Source of the DNA: Effusibacillus consociatus
GTDB lineage: Bacteria > Bacillota > Bacilli > Tumebacillales > Effusibacillaceae
Assembly: GCF_042652925.1 (NCBI RefSeq)
Contig: NZ_JBHSHC010000053.1
Span: forward strand, 1 to 43,653
DNA: 43,653 nucleotides
Direction of reading: 5' to 3'
Below, piece by piece: positions 24,361-32,749 of this stretch (positions are counted from its first letter, which is position 1; each line of letters opens with the position of its first letter). Position numbers and translations under genes: made by a program. A model generated the notes under the pieces. The model saw only the letters and a list, made by a program, of their open reading frames with translations, was not told the origin of the DNA and made no database searches.

Positions 24361-25371
24361 GTGAAAAAGAAAAAGTGGTTTACAGGCTTAGCAGCAACTA
24401 TGACATTAGCGATGGTTCTCACTGGCTGCGGTTCTGCCGGTAAGGATGAAGGCAAGCAGGGTGGCGGTGCGCCGAAGCAGGGCGACAAGCCAGCACAAAT
24501 GGTTATTGCTACCGGAGGGACGTCTGGAACCTATTCTCCGCTGGGTGGCTCAATGGCTCAAATTATTTCGAATAAAGTCGGCATTCCGACAAACGCTCAA
24601 ACAACGAATGCTTCTGTTGAGAATATGCGTCTGATCAAAGATGGTTCGGTGGATTTTGCATTTACCCAAGGGGATATTGCAGATTATGCCTCAAAAGGTA
24701 CGCAGATGTTTAAAGACAAGGGAGCCATCAAGAACCTGAAAGTAATTGCTTCTTTGTATAATGAAACGGTTCAGATCGTTGTTCCTGCAAACAGTCCTAT
24801 CAAAACTGTAGCTGACTTGAAAGGCAAGAAGGTATCTGTAGGATCTGCGGGGAGCGGTACGGAAGCCAACGCACAACAAATTCTTGAAGTTTATGGATTA
24901 AAATTTGACGATCTGAAAGTACAGCGCCTTTCTTTCGCCGAGTCGACCAGTGGTCTAAAAGACGGAACCCTTGATGCGGCCTTTCAAACAGCGGGTATTC
25001 CCACTTCTGCAGTATCGGAATTGGGTGCAACGAAGGGTGTACGCGTTCTAAATGTAGATGCTGATCAAGCCAAGAAGTTGATTGAAAAATACCCATACTA
25101 CTCAAGCGTTACAATCCCGGCAAAGACTTATACCGGTCAAAACGAAGAAGTTAAGACTGTTGCAGTCAAATCGATGCTGGTTGCTCGTGGTGAGCTTGGC
25201 GAAAAAGTTGTGTATGACGTAACCAAGGCAATCTTTGAAAATCTTGACACCTTAGGCAATGTTCACGCAAAAGGTAAAGAAATTAAACTTGAAAAGGCCC
25301 TTGAAGGGGTAAGTCTGGAACTCCATCCCGGAGCTGCCAAGTACTTTAACGAAAAGGGAGTAAAGAAGTAA
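24361..25371 (+). CDS. TAXI-family TRAP transporter solute-binding lipoprotein
   Basis: This is a 336-residue extracellular binding protein. The signal peptide ends in lipobox LTGC (Cys at about residue 23), followed by a Gly/Lys linker. The mature part begins with MVIATGGTSGTYSPLGGSMAQ, the TAXI-family signature region, then VENMRLIKDGSVDFAF and LKGKKVSVGSAGSGTEANAQ. It captures a carboxylate-type substrate (not identifiable) for the permease two genes on. The start is GTG 24361 behind AAGGGGG. The gene order TAXI, DUF1850, fused permease is the standard one. Confidence 0.93.
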   Translation: MKKKKWFTGLAATMTLAMVLTGCGSAGKDEGKQGGGAPKQGDKPAQMVIATGGTSGTYSPLGGSMAQIISNKVGIPTNAQTTNASVENMRLIKDGSVDFAFTQGDIADYASKGTQMFKDKGAIKNLKVIASLYNETVQIVVPANSPIKTVADLKGKKVSVGSAGSGTEANAQQILEVYGLKFDDLKVQRLSFAESTSGLKDGTLDAAFQTAGIPTSAVSELGATKGVRVLNVDADQAKKLIEKYPYYSSVTIPAKTYTGQNEEVKTVAVKSMLVARGELGEKVVYDVTKAIFENLDTLGNVHAKGKEIKLEKALEGVSLELHPGAAKYFNEKGVKK

Positions 25372-25422
25372 GAAGGACCGGGGGCTCTGTTCCCCGGTAA
25401 TTTTTCGGGTAAAAGTGGACAT

Positions 25423-25971
25423 ATGGTAGTAAAGAGACGAGGCTTTCTAATAGTTCTGGCGGGCATCATTTTGATCATAGTTGTTGCTTTACTTAATACA
25501 CCTTTTTTTACCGTGTTGACATTGAGACAAGGGATCAGTAATCAAGTTTTGCTTTCCATCCCGATGGATTCGGATAGCAAATTTTCTGTTCAATATACTC
25601 ACTCGATTCATCGGACGCCCATAATAGAAAAATATTCTATAGATGATAATATGAATATTGTTTTGGATGAGGTTGTTTTTGAATCGTATGGAGTTGGTGT
25701 TTCTTCTGATTTGGAACCGGGCCAAACTTTTACCGAAGAGAATGGCAAGTTTATTATTGGAAACATGAATCGCAGGTTTCCGTTTTTTGATCAAAGAATC
25801 GCTCAAATGGTCGGTACGCACATTCTCAAAGTGAATAATAGGGAAATCTCGTTAGCGGATCTTAGTCCGCCCGGGTCATGGCTGCGATTTCAAGCGGCAA
25901 AAGAAACGGCCTGGCAGAGGGTTGAAAGGAGGTTATCCAAGTGGGAGATCATAATCAATCCCAACAGATAA
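25423..25971 (+). CDS. DUF1850 protein of a TAXI-TRAP operon
   Basis: This is a 182-residue protein with one N-terminal membrane segment (about residues 7-28) and an outside domain containing VQYTHSIHRTPIIEKYSID, typical of DUF1850. DUF1850 genes commonly lie between TAXI binding proteins and TRAP permeases. Its role is unknown; an accessory function in substrate handling is assumed from context. The last 31 bases overlap the permease gene. No strong ribosome site is visible before ATG 25423. Confidence 0.83.
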   Translation: MVVKRRGFLIVLAGIILIIVVALLNTPFFTVLTLRQGISNQVLLSIPMDSDSKFSVQYTHSIHRTPIIEKYSIDDNMNIVLDEVVFESYGVGVSSDLEPGQTFTEENGKFIIGNMNRRFPFFDQRIAQMVGTHILKVNNREISLADLSPPGSWLRFQAAKETAWQRVERRLSKWEIIINPNR

Positions 25972-27890
25972 ACGAAGCAGAAATTCAAAAAGTGATTGCT
26001 CAATATGATAAAGAATCGTCTTTTAGAGAACTTGCCGGTTTCGTACGTTGGTTTGTAACGTTATTTGCCATCGGATTTACTGTGTACCAACTGTATGTAT
26101 CCATTTTTATACCGCCGCCTGAACAAATTCTTCGGTCCATTCACTTGGCTTTCGGGCTAGGTTTGATCTATCTATTGTTCCCTGTATTACGAAAAGGGAA
26201 TTGGCACCGAATTCCGATTTGGGACTGGATTCTTGCAATATTAGGTGTTGGTGTGGGTCTCTACTGGTTGATCGAATATGATGGGTTGGTCACAAGGATA
26301 GGTGCATTCACCGATACTGACTTACTGGTTGGAGGTTTAGCGATCCTGCTTGTTTTAGAAGCGGCCAGACGAGTTGTAGGCTGGCCGATAGTTGTAATTG
26401 CAGTACTTTTTTTGCTGTATGCATTATACGGAAGAGAACTGCCTGGATTTTTGCAGCATCGTGGAGTAAGTATAGAAAGACTAATCGGGCACATGTACTT
26501 TGGTACAGAAGGAATACTCGGTGTTCCGATTGGGGTTTCATCCTCCTTTATCTTCCTGTTTATTCTATTTGGAGCCTTCCTTGAAAAAACGGGCGTAGGT
26601 GACTATTTTAATGATCTGGCCCTGGCGATCGCGGGGAGGAGGATTGGCGGTCCGGCTAAAGTAACTGTATTCTCGAGTGCCTTACAAGGTACCATTAGTG
26701 GAAGCTCCGTTGCCAATGTAGTCCAATCCGGAGCATTTACCATTCCTTTAATGAAAAGACTGGGCTACCGTTCGGAATTTGCGGCGGGTGTGGAAGCCTC
26801 TTCTTCAACCGGTGGACAAATCATGCCTCCGATTATGGGAGCCGCTGCCTTTTTAATGGCGGAATTTATCGGTATGAATTACTGGGATATTGCAATGGCT
26901 GCAGCAATACCCGCGATTCTGTTCTTTGCTGGGATTTGGATGATGGTTCATTTTGAGGCTAGACGCACCGGACTTCGTGGATTGACTGAAGAAGAAATGC
27001 CGAACCGCAAAGAAGTATTTAAAAAAATATATTTACTGTTGCCAATTGTGGTAATCATTGTGCTCTCAAGTATTGGTGTCACACCGATTCGGTCGGCACT
27101 GTATGGAATAGTGGCAGCTATTGTGGTTGGGGCTTTCCGTAAAGAAACTCGCATGTCCCTTAAGGATATTCTGATCGCATTTGAAAATGGGGCAAAGGCA
27201 GCTCTCGGGGTAGTTGCGGCTACTGCGGCTGCTGGGATCATTGTAGGAGTGGTTACCCTTACGGGAGTAGGTTTGAAATTTGCCAATGGATTGCTTGAGC
27301 TGTCAGGTGGAGTCATTCTGCCAACGCTGATCCTCACGATGATTGCTTCTTTGATCCTGGGCATGGGTGTGCCTACCACCGCTAACTACATTATCACGTC
27401 TACAATTGCAGCGCCTGCGATTATCGCATTGGGCTATCCTGCATTGTCGGCCCACATGTTTACTTTCTATTTCGGTATTGTGGCAGACATTACACCGCCC
27501 GTAGCTTTAGCTGCATTTGCCGCTTCGGGAATTGCCAAGAGTAAACCGATCCGCACGGGTGTCGAGTCGACACGGCTGTCAATATCGGCGTTTATCATTC
27601 CGTATATGTTTGTCTTGTCACCGGCCCTGCTGCTTGTAGATACAACGTGGGTAGAAGGTACGTGGGTTGTAGCCAAATCTTTCATTGGAATGATCGCTGT
27701 CAGCGCGGGGTTGATCGGCTTCTGGTTCCGTCGCATGCCCGGTTGGGAACGAATCATTTTAACGATTGCCGGGTTACTGTTAATTATGCCAGGCACACTG
27801 ACTGATATTGTTGGTCTGGGAATAATCGGTGTTGAACTGGTTATCCAATACCTGCAGACGCGTAACCGAAAAGCGGTTCTTAACGAATAA
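25941..27890 (+). CDS. TRAP transporter fused permease (DctQM-type)
   Basis: This is a 649-residue membrane protein combining the small (4-TM) and large (about 12-TM) TRAP permease parts, as usual for TAXI systems. Recognisable large-subunit sequence includes GTISGSSVANVVQSGAFTIP, EASSSTGGQIMPPIMGAAAF, LGMGVPTTANYIITSTIAAP and FGIVADITPPVALAAFAA. It drives ion-coupled uptake of the substrate delivered by the binding lipoprotein. The start is GTG 25941 behind AAAGGAGG, overlapping DUF1850. The stop lies inside the stem of a strong terminator. Confidence 0.94.
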   Translation: MGDHNQSQQINEAEIQKVIAQYDKESSFRELAGFVRWFVTLFAIGFTVYQLYVSIFIPPPEQILRSIHLAFGLGLIYLLFPVLRKGNWHRIPIWDWILAILGVGVGLYWLIEYDGLVTRIGAFTDTDLLVGGLAILLVLEAARRVVGWPIVVIAVLFLLYALYGRELPGFLQHRGVSIERLIGHMYFGTEGILGVPIGVSSSFIFLFILFGAFLEKTGVGDYFNDLALAIAGRRIGGPAKVTVFSSALQGTISGSSVANVVQSGAFTIPLMKRLGYRSEFAAGVEASSSTGGQIMPPIMGAAAFLMAEFIGMNYWDIAMAAAIPAILFFAGIWMMVHFEARRTGLRGLTEEEMPNRKEVFKKIYLLLPIVVIIVLSSIGVTPIRSALYGIVAAIVVGAFRKETRMSLKDILIAFENGAKAALGVVAATAAAGIIVGVVTLTGVGLKFANGLLELSGGVILPTLILTMIASLILGMGVPTTANYIITSTIAAPAIIALGYPALSAHMFTFYFGIVADITPPVALAAFAASGIAKSKPIRTGVESTRLSISAFIIPYMFVLSPALLLVDTTWVEGTWVVAKSFIGMIAVSAGLIGFWFRRMPGWERIILTIAGLLLIMPGTLTDIVGLGIIGVELVIQYLQTRNRKAVLNE

Positions 27891-27933
27891 CAAAGAAGTG
27901 GTTGCAGTTTATTCTGCAACCACTTCTTTGTTA
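27888..27933. terminator. 20-bp perfect bidirectional terminator stem
   Basis: Bases 27888-27907 and 27914-27933 are perfectly complementary around a 6-base loop (TTTATT). The permease stop codon TAA is part of the stem, and kimA (opposite strand) ends a few bases away at 27938. The arms end in A-rich and T-rich runs, so it can act on both strands. Confidence 0.9.
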
Positions 27934-27937
27934 TGCT

Positions 27938-29770
27938 TTACTCATGCAAATGGTAAGGCAAGGTTGCAACAACGACATTCTTCCGCCCCAAAAGCTTAGA
28001 CCGAATTCGGAACGCAGACTGGTTGTGAAGCACACGATGCCAGAACTTCTTGGGGACAAACTGCGGCAACAACACCATAACCGTATCGTTTGGATCTACA
28101 CGGCAATCGACCCGCTCCACAAATTCGACAAGAGGTTCGACGATGGTTCGATATCTGGATACGAAGGTTACAAGCCGAACCCCAGAGTTCCATTGCTCCC
28201 ATTTTTCCTTCATTTGATCTGCCTCTTCCTCAGAAAACGCCACGTAAAAAGCAACTACTCTCGGAGAGAGTGTCTTGGCATAAGCAATGGTCGATGCGAC
28301 GACTCGATGGATTCCTGCAACAGGTACAATTATGACGGATTCTTTTTGAGGAAGGGGATCCTTTAAATCAATCCGCAATTGAGTTCCCACTGCTTCGTAA
28401 TGACGGTGGATTTTGGTAATTACCCATAGCAAAATAGGTGTCAAGACGATCACGATCCATGCGCCTTCCGAAAATTTGGTGACGCTGAAAATCATTAGCA
28501 CAACAAACGTAACAACAGCTCCAACTCCATTTATGAACACCCGGCGCTGCCATCCTTTATTCCGTTCTCGCACCCATTTTAGAATGAGTCCGCTCTGTGC
28601 CATGGTAAACGATAAAAATACCCCAATTGCGTAGAGCGGGATCAGAAGATCCGTTTTTCCGTTGAACAGGATCAACAGGAGACTGGATAACACACCTAAC
28701 GTAATAATCCCATAATTGTAGGCTAAACGGTCCCCTCGATGGGCAAACATTCGCGGGAAGTTTTTGTCCTGCGCCATAATCGAAGCAAGAATCGGAAAGC
28801 CGCTAAAACTGGTGTTAGCTGCTAATACCAAAATCAACATTGTGGCGATTTGAATAGCGAAATACATTCCGCCTCGTCCAAATGCGTTCTCCGCAACCAT
28901 CGACAGCACAGAAGTGTGCCCTTTCGGATCCGGGTGGACACCGTAAGCTAATGAAAAGATGGTTACCCCGCCAAAGATTACCGCCAATAACATCCCTAAT
29001 GTAAGCATTGTAAGTTTCGCGTTGCGCTGCGAAGGGGTTCGAAAGTGCGGTACAGCGTTGGAAATTGCCTCTATACCCGTAACCGCCGAACAACCGGAAG
29101 AAAAAGCTTTCAGCAGGACAAACAACGTCAACCCGGAAGGGATTGTGGTCGGAGGAGCAATCTGTTGCACGGAATGCCCCGAACCCGTCAGCAAGTCGAA
29201 AGCACCTTTTCCCACTAGAGAAAGCATACAAAAGATAAACAAATAGGTTGGCAAAGCGAAAACTGTTCCCGCTTCAGATGTGCCTCGGAGATTCATCCAA
29301 ACCATGATCCAGACAAGAGCTACAGCTATCGGTATTACATACGGTATTGTTACTGGAAATGCGGACGTGATTGCTTGAACTCCGGCTGCTATGGAAACAG
29401 CCACTGTTAATACATAATCAATTAACAGAGAGACACCCGCCAGACGTCCCCACATAGGTCCCAAGTTTGTCTTGGCTACCATGTAAGCGCCGCCTCCTTG
29501 CGGATACGCGTCAATTACTTGACGGTAGCTGACAACCAAGACTCCGATAAGTAAAATAATCGCCGTTGCAATGGGTAACGAAAAAGAGAACGCCACGGCT
29601 CCGACGGTAGCCAATTCAAGCAGAATCTGTTCCGTTCCGTACGCAACAGATGAAAGAGCGTCTGACGATAAAATCGGCAACGCCTTCCACACCGGCATTT
29701 TTTCTGATTCGATCTCGGTGGACTTCAAGGGTCGTCCAATCAGGATTCTTCTGAGTCTTTGGCTCTCCAT
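27938..29770 (-). CDS. kimA: KimA-type high-affinity potassium transporter (APC/KUP-related)
   Basis: This is a 610-residue, 12-helix transporter closely matching B. subtilis KimA (formerly YdaO): RRILIGRPLKS, ALPILSSDALSSVAYGTEQ, VVSYRQVIDAYPQGGGAY, SLLIDYVLTVAVSIAAG, ANTSFSGFPILASIMAQD, and a C-terminal cytoplasmic domain (VIIVPVAGIHRVVASTIAYA). KimA imports K+ and is inhibited by c-di-AMP. I start at ATG 29770 (MESQRLRRIL), with GGGAGG 10 bases upstream; the frame stays open to 29872 without a ribosome site. A c-di-AMP riboswitch and terminator precede it, which supports the assignment over a generic amino-acid permease. Confidence 0.9.
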   Translation of the reverse strand: MESQRLRRILIGRPLKSTEIESEKMPVWKALPILSSDALSSVAYGTEQILLELATVGAVAFSFSLPIATAIILLIGVLVVSYRQVIDAYPQGGGAYMVAKTNLGPMWGRLAGVSLLIDYVLTVAVSIAAGVQAITSAFPVTIPYVIPIAVALVWIMVWMNLRGTSEAGTVFALPTYLFIFCMLSLVGKGAFDLLTGSGHSVQQIAPPTTIPSGLTLFVLLKAFSSGCSAVTGIEAISNAVPHFRTPSQRNAKLTMLTLGMLLAVIFGGVTIFSLAYGVHPDPKGHTSVLSMVAENAFGRGGMYFAIQIATMLILVLAANTSFSGFPILASIMAQDKNFPRMFAHRGDRLAYNYGIITLGVLSSLLLILFNGKTDLLIPLYAIGVFLSFTMAQSGLILKWVRERNKGWQRRVFINGVGAVVTFVVLMIFSVTKFSEGAWIVIVLTPILLWVITKIHRHYEAVGTQLRIDLKDPLPQKESVIIVPVAGIHRVVASTIAYAKTLSPRVVAFYVAFSEEEADQMKEKWEQWNSGVRLVTFVSRYRTIVEPLVEFVERVDCRVDPNDTVMVLLPQFVPKKFWHRVLHNQSAFRIRSKLLGRKNVVVATLPYHLHE

Positions 29771-30037
29771 TAATCTTTTGCCTCCCAAGAGCTTCCGCTT
29801 AATTACGTAGTTAGAATACCCTAAACGGACTGCTCCAAATTCTTTAATACACATAAACCTACAGATTTTCATAAATCCGTCACATCAGCGAAATAAAAAG
29901 AACCGACACCTACTTTTCCTTAAGAACCGAAGCTCCACAGAAAAAGTCTGTATCGGTCCACCGCATACCCAAGAAACCACTCCCGTTTCTCCAGTACGTA
30001 GTCAACCAAGACCGTTACCTAACCAGTTAAAGTGCGA
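29771..30037 (-). other. Long untranslated segment between riboswitch terminator and kimA
   Basis: About 265 bases of leader with no convincing gene. The minus-strand frame of kimA is open back to 29872, but no ribosome site supports a longer protein. A small hairpin (ACAGA/TCTGT type) occurs near 29940-29955. I see no other recognised element. Confidence 0.4.
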
Positions 30038-30088
30038 TAAAAAATAAAAAAGACCATCGCAAACGAATTGGATAGGCCAATGGACCTT
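30038..30088 (-). terminator. Riboswitch-controlled intrinsic terminator of kimA
   Basis: On the minus strand AAGGTCCAT (30088-30080) pairs with ATGGTCTT around 30057-30050 with one bulged base, an inner TTGG/CCAA helix extends it, and a long T-rich run (30050-30038) follows. It lies directly after the c-di-AMP aptamer and about 270 bases before the kimA start, so it is the expected off-switch. Confidence 0.75.
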
Positions 30089-30094
30089 CCCTGC

Positions 30095-30228
30095 TTTAGC
30101 TTACGAAGTTAGCTGACGGGTAGGATGGCAGAGAAGTTCATCTCATCCCTCCTGATCATTCAGGATTAACCCCACGTGATTGGTTCCTCCGCTCCTGGCT
30201 GCTGCCAGAATTAGGCTAGATTCAATTG
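30095..30228 (-). promoter_or_regulatory. c-di-AMP (ydaO/yuaA) riboswitch
   Basis: The minus strand carries the conserved ydaO blocks in order: GGAGCGGAGGAACC, then GGGGTTAATCC, a variable hairpin (ATCCTGAATGATCAGGA), GGGATGA, and CCCGTCAGCTAAC followed by TTCGTAAGC, which is the most conserved part of this class. Binding of c-di-AMP turns expression off in known members, here through the terminator just downstream. Boundaries are approximate. Confidence 0.93.
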
Positions 30229-30456
30229 TTGTTATGATACTACTTGGATTTGAAAATATTTGCACGTGTGTTTTTTGTGAAAAAAGACCCGCTTTTCACT
30301 TCAAATACACACAAATAAGTGATTTAAGACCATTAATCTTATGATAGCTCTTTTTTCATGATTCTCATTCTTTCTGTAAACATCTTTCGTTCTGTCAAAG
30401 AATATAATTGTTTTAATATGGGTGAAATAGATGATAGCATTCACCTAAGTCACAGT

Positions 30457-30490
30457 CTTGGCGAATGCCAAGTTTTCTGTATGTTATAAT
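30457..30490 (+). promoter_or_regulatory. Promoter with overlapping palindrome upstream of pepF
   Basis: A perfect -10 TATAAT lies at 30485-30490, about 50 bases before the pepF start. No good -35 is present at 17 bases. That position is covered by the palindrome CTTGGCGAATGCCAAG (30457-30472, 6-bp arms, 4-base centre). This suggests control by a DNA-binding regulator, or a simple hairpin. A second dyad (GGTGAA...TTCACC, 30421-30445) lies just upstream. The rest of 30310-30420 is AT-rich with no gene. Confidence 0.45.
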
Positions 30491-30540
30491 GGGAAAAACT
30501 GCATATGCAGCTGTATGGATCGAATAGGAGGATGATACAT

Positions 30541-32358
30541 ATGACCGTTGCCACAAACCGGCTTCCCAAAAGAAATGAAATTCCGGACGAAATGAAATGG
30601 AAGTTGGAAGATATCTATGCTTCAACCGAAAAGTGGGAGCAGGATTATCAGGAGATCAAGAGTCACATCGTAAAGATCCAGGGATTTGAAGGGAAATTGG
30701 CCGAATCGGCGCAGAATCTGCTTGATTGTCTCAAGGTCCAGGACCAACTGGCTGAGAAAATGGGCCGACTTTATGCCTATGCCCGCATGCGCCGCGATGA
30801 GGACAATACAAACACGGTTTACCAAGCCCTTACAGACCGTGCGGCTACACTTAGTGTACAAGCGTCCAGTGCAACCGCTTTTATCACGCCGGAGATTTTA
30901 TCCATTCCGGAAGAAACCCTTAAGAGGTTCATGTCTGAAGAAACGGGTTTAGAACTTTATCACTTTGTGATTCACGAAATACTGCGTTCCAAAGAACATA
31001 TTCTGTCACCTGTTGAAGAACTGCTCCTGGCTCAAGCGGGGGAGTTAGCCCAAGGTCCGGGGACAATCTTCGGAATGCTGAACAATGCTGACATCAAATT
31101 TCCAACTATCAAAGATGAAAACGGCTATGAGATTGAACTGACAAAGGGCCGATATATCCAGCTCCTGGAGAGCAAAGACCGTCGGGTAAGAAAAGATGCG
31201 TTCGAAGCGCTCTACGAAACGTACCGCAAGCAAAAGAACACGCTGGCCGCTATATTGCATGCAAGTATTAAGAAAGATGTGTTCTATGCAAGGGTTCGAA
31301 AATACGAATCGGCTCGGCATGCTGCGATGGATGGCGAGAATATTCCGGTTGAAGTCTATGACAACCTGATTCAAGCCGTACATGAGTTTTTGCCTGAAAT
31401 GTATCGCTATGTAAGGCTCCGCAAGAAGTTGTTGGGTGTGGAGGAGCTGCATATGTACGATCTCTTCGCTCCTATCGTAAAGGATGTGGAATTCAAAATT
31501 ACCTTTGAGGAAGCGAAGCAAATGATTGCCAAGGGGTTGGCACCTTTGGGGGAGGAATACGGGAAGATCCTGCAGGAGGGCTTTAATTCCCGATGGATCG
31601 ACGTGTTTGAGAATGAAGGCAAGACCAGCGGGGCATATTCCTGGGGCGCTTACGGTACACATCCTTTTGTTCTCATGAATTGGCAGGACAATATGAACAA
31701 CATGTTTACCCTTGCTCATGAAATGGGCCATGCCATCCATTCCTATTACACGAACACTACCCAGCCTTTCACGTATGCAGACTATACGATTTTTGTGGCG
31801 GAAGTGGCATCGACGTGTAACGAAGCACTGGTACTGCATCACTTATTGGAGACCACCACCGATCCCCGCGAAAGGATGTATCTGATTAATCATCAGTTGG
31901 AAGCATTCAGAGGAACTGTATTCCGTCAAACCATGTTTGCAGAATTCGAAAAGATTACCCACGAGAAAGTGGAAGCGGGTGAACCACTCACACCGGAATT
32001 GTTGTGTCAGATCTATCGAGAACTGAACTTGAAATATTATGGGCCGGATATGGTGGTGGATGAGGAAATTGATATGGAGTGGGCCAGAATTCCTCACTTC
32101 TACAATGCGTTCTATGTGTACAAGTATGCAACGGGATTCTCTGCAGCGACTGCACTGTCCCAACAGATTCTAACCGAGGGCACCCCTGCCGTCGAGCGAT
32201 ACATTAATTTCTTAAAGGGTGGAAGTTCTGATTACTCGATCAACCTTTTGCAGGGTGCAGGAGTTGATATCACTTCCCCAAAACCTGTACGGGATGCGTT
32301 AGAAGTGTTTAAGAAATTGCTGGATGAGATGGAACAACTGGCAGCTCAAGTTCAATAA
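30541..32358 (+). CDS. pepF: Oligoendopeptidase F (M3 family metallopeptidase)
   Basis: This is a 605-residue cytoplasmic zinc peptidase that cuts short peptides. The zinc-binding HExxH is HEMGH at 393-397 in TLAHEMGHAIHSYY, with the third ligand Glu in the following ETAS-like helix (VAEVASTCNEALVL). The N-terminal PepF/M3 domain starts KWKLEDIYAS. Length and C-terminus (KGGSSDYSINLLQGAGVD) match PepF. ATG 30541 has AGGAGG upstream; an earlier in-frame ATG at 30505 overlaps that site and is unlikely. It is monocistronic, with a terminator behind. Confidence 0.95.
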   Translation: MTVATNRLPKRNEIPDEMKWKLEDIYASTEKWEQDYQEIKSHIVKIQGFEGKLAESAQNLLDCLKVQDQLAEKMGRLYAYARMRRDEDNTNTVYQALTDRAATLSVQASSATAFITPEILSIPEETLKRFMSEETGLELYHFVIHEILRSKEHILSPVEELLLAQAGELAQGPGTIFGMLNNADIKFPTIKDENGYEIELTKGRYIQLLESKDRRVRKDAFEALYETYRKQKNTLAAILHASIKKDVFYARVRKYESARHAAMDGENIPVEVYDNLIQAVHEFLPEMYRYVRLRKKLLGVEELHMYDLFAPIVKDVEFKITFEEAKQMIAKGLAPLGEEYGKILQEGFNSRWIDVFENEGKTSGAYSWGAYGTHPFVLMNWQDNMNNMFTLAHEMGHAIHSYYTNTTQPFTYADYTIFVAEVASTCNEALVLHHLLETTTDPRERMYLINHQLEAFRGTVFRQTMFAEFEKITHEKVEAGEPLTPELLCQIYRELNLKYYGPDMVVDEEIDMEWARIPHFYNAFYVYKYATGFSAATALSQQILTEGTPAVERYINFLKGGSSDYSINLLQGAGVDITSPKPVRDALEVFKKLLDEMEQLAAQVQ

Positions 32359-32369
32359 AGGAAAGTATT

Positions 32370-32408
32370 GGAGCCTCTCTTGGGTAAGGGAGGTTCCGTT
32401 GTTTTATT
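32370..32408 (+). terminator. Rho-independent terminator of pepF
   Basis: GGAGCCTCTC (from 32370) pairs with GGGAGGTTCC (32388-32397) with minor mismatches, followed by GTTGTTTTATT. Confidence 0.75.
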
Positions 32409-32515
32409 GAATCATGTATCAAAATTTATCTCTTAAAAATGGTAAAAAAGTTTTAGTATCTTACAAATTTCGACAACATTTTTGCTGGTTTGCTAGTATT
32501 ATAGGATTATCGAGC

Positions 32516-32563
32516 GATCGTTTGATCGTAAATTCTAGTTAATCAAACTGATCTCGAATTTAC
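32516..32563 (+). promoter_or_regulatory. Possible pseudoknotted leader upstream of a 30-residue peptide
   Basis: Two interlocking inverted repeats are present. GATCGTTTGAT (32516-32526) can pair with ATCAAACTGATC (32542-32553, one bulge), and GTAAATTC (32528-32535) can pair perfectly with GAATTTAC (32556-32563). Their order A-B-A'-B' is that of an H-type pseudoknot, or of two mutually exclusive folds. It lies about 40 bases before the small peptide gene. The rest of 32410-32515 is AT-rich; TATTAT at 32497-32502 may be a weak -10. Confidence 0.4.
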
Positions 32564-32602
32564 AGTAAGTTCTATATCCGTTCAGTAAGGGGGGGAAAGC
32601 GA

Positions 32603-32695
32603 ATGAAGAAAGCAGTTGGTTTTGCTATTCTTGCGACAATGTTTGCAATGGCTGCCGTTTCCGGTTATGCTCTCAGTTATTCAATCCGTTTCTAA
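32603..32695 (+). CDS. 30-residue hydrophobic peptide
   Basis: A short frame behind AAGGGGGG encodes a 30-residue peptide that begins MKKAVGFAILATMFAMAAVS and ends SYSIRF. It has a two-lysine start followed by one membrane-length hydrophobic stretch, so it looks like a single-span membrane peptide or a signal-peptide-like product. It resembles no family I know. A hairpin follows, then the DUF5317 and GGDEF/HD-GYP genes. It could be a real small protein or a leader peptide. Confidence 0.55.
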   Translation: MKKAVGFAILATMFAMAAVSGYALSYSIRF

Positions 32696-32704
32696 TCTTT
32701 ATGG

Positions 32705-32724
32705 GAGCCGGGGCTGCCCGGCTC
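32705..32724 (+). terminator. GC-rich hairpin after the small peptide gene
   Basis: GAGCCGGG (32705-32712) and CCCGGCTC (32717-32724) form a perfect 8-bp stem with a 4-base loop. The tail (TTTCCA) is short, so it may be a partial terminator or attenuator before the DUF5317 gene. Confidence 0.55.
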
Positions 32725-32749
32725 TTTCCATGAAATAGGGTGTGTATAC

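Noticed and set aside
29771..30228. T-box leader for an amino-acid permease
   Set aside because: No T-box sequence is present, while the ydaO core motifs are complete and the transporter matches KimA.
31045..31842. Minus-strand open frame of 265 codons within pepF
   Set aside because: It lies wholly antisense to a clear M3 peptidase and has no start signals.
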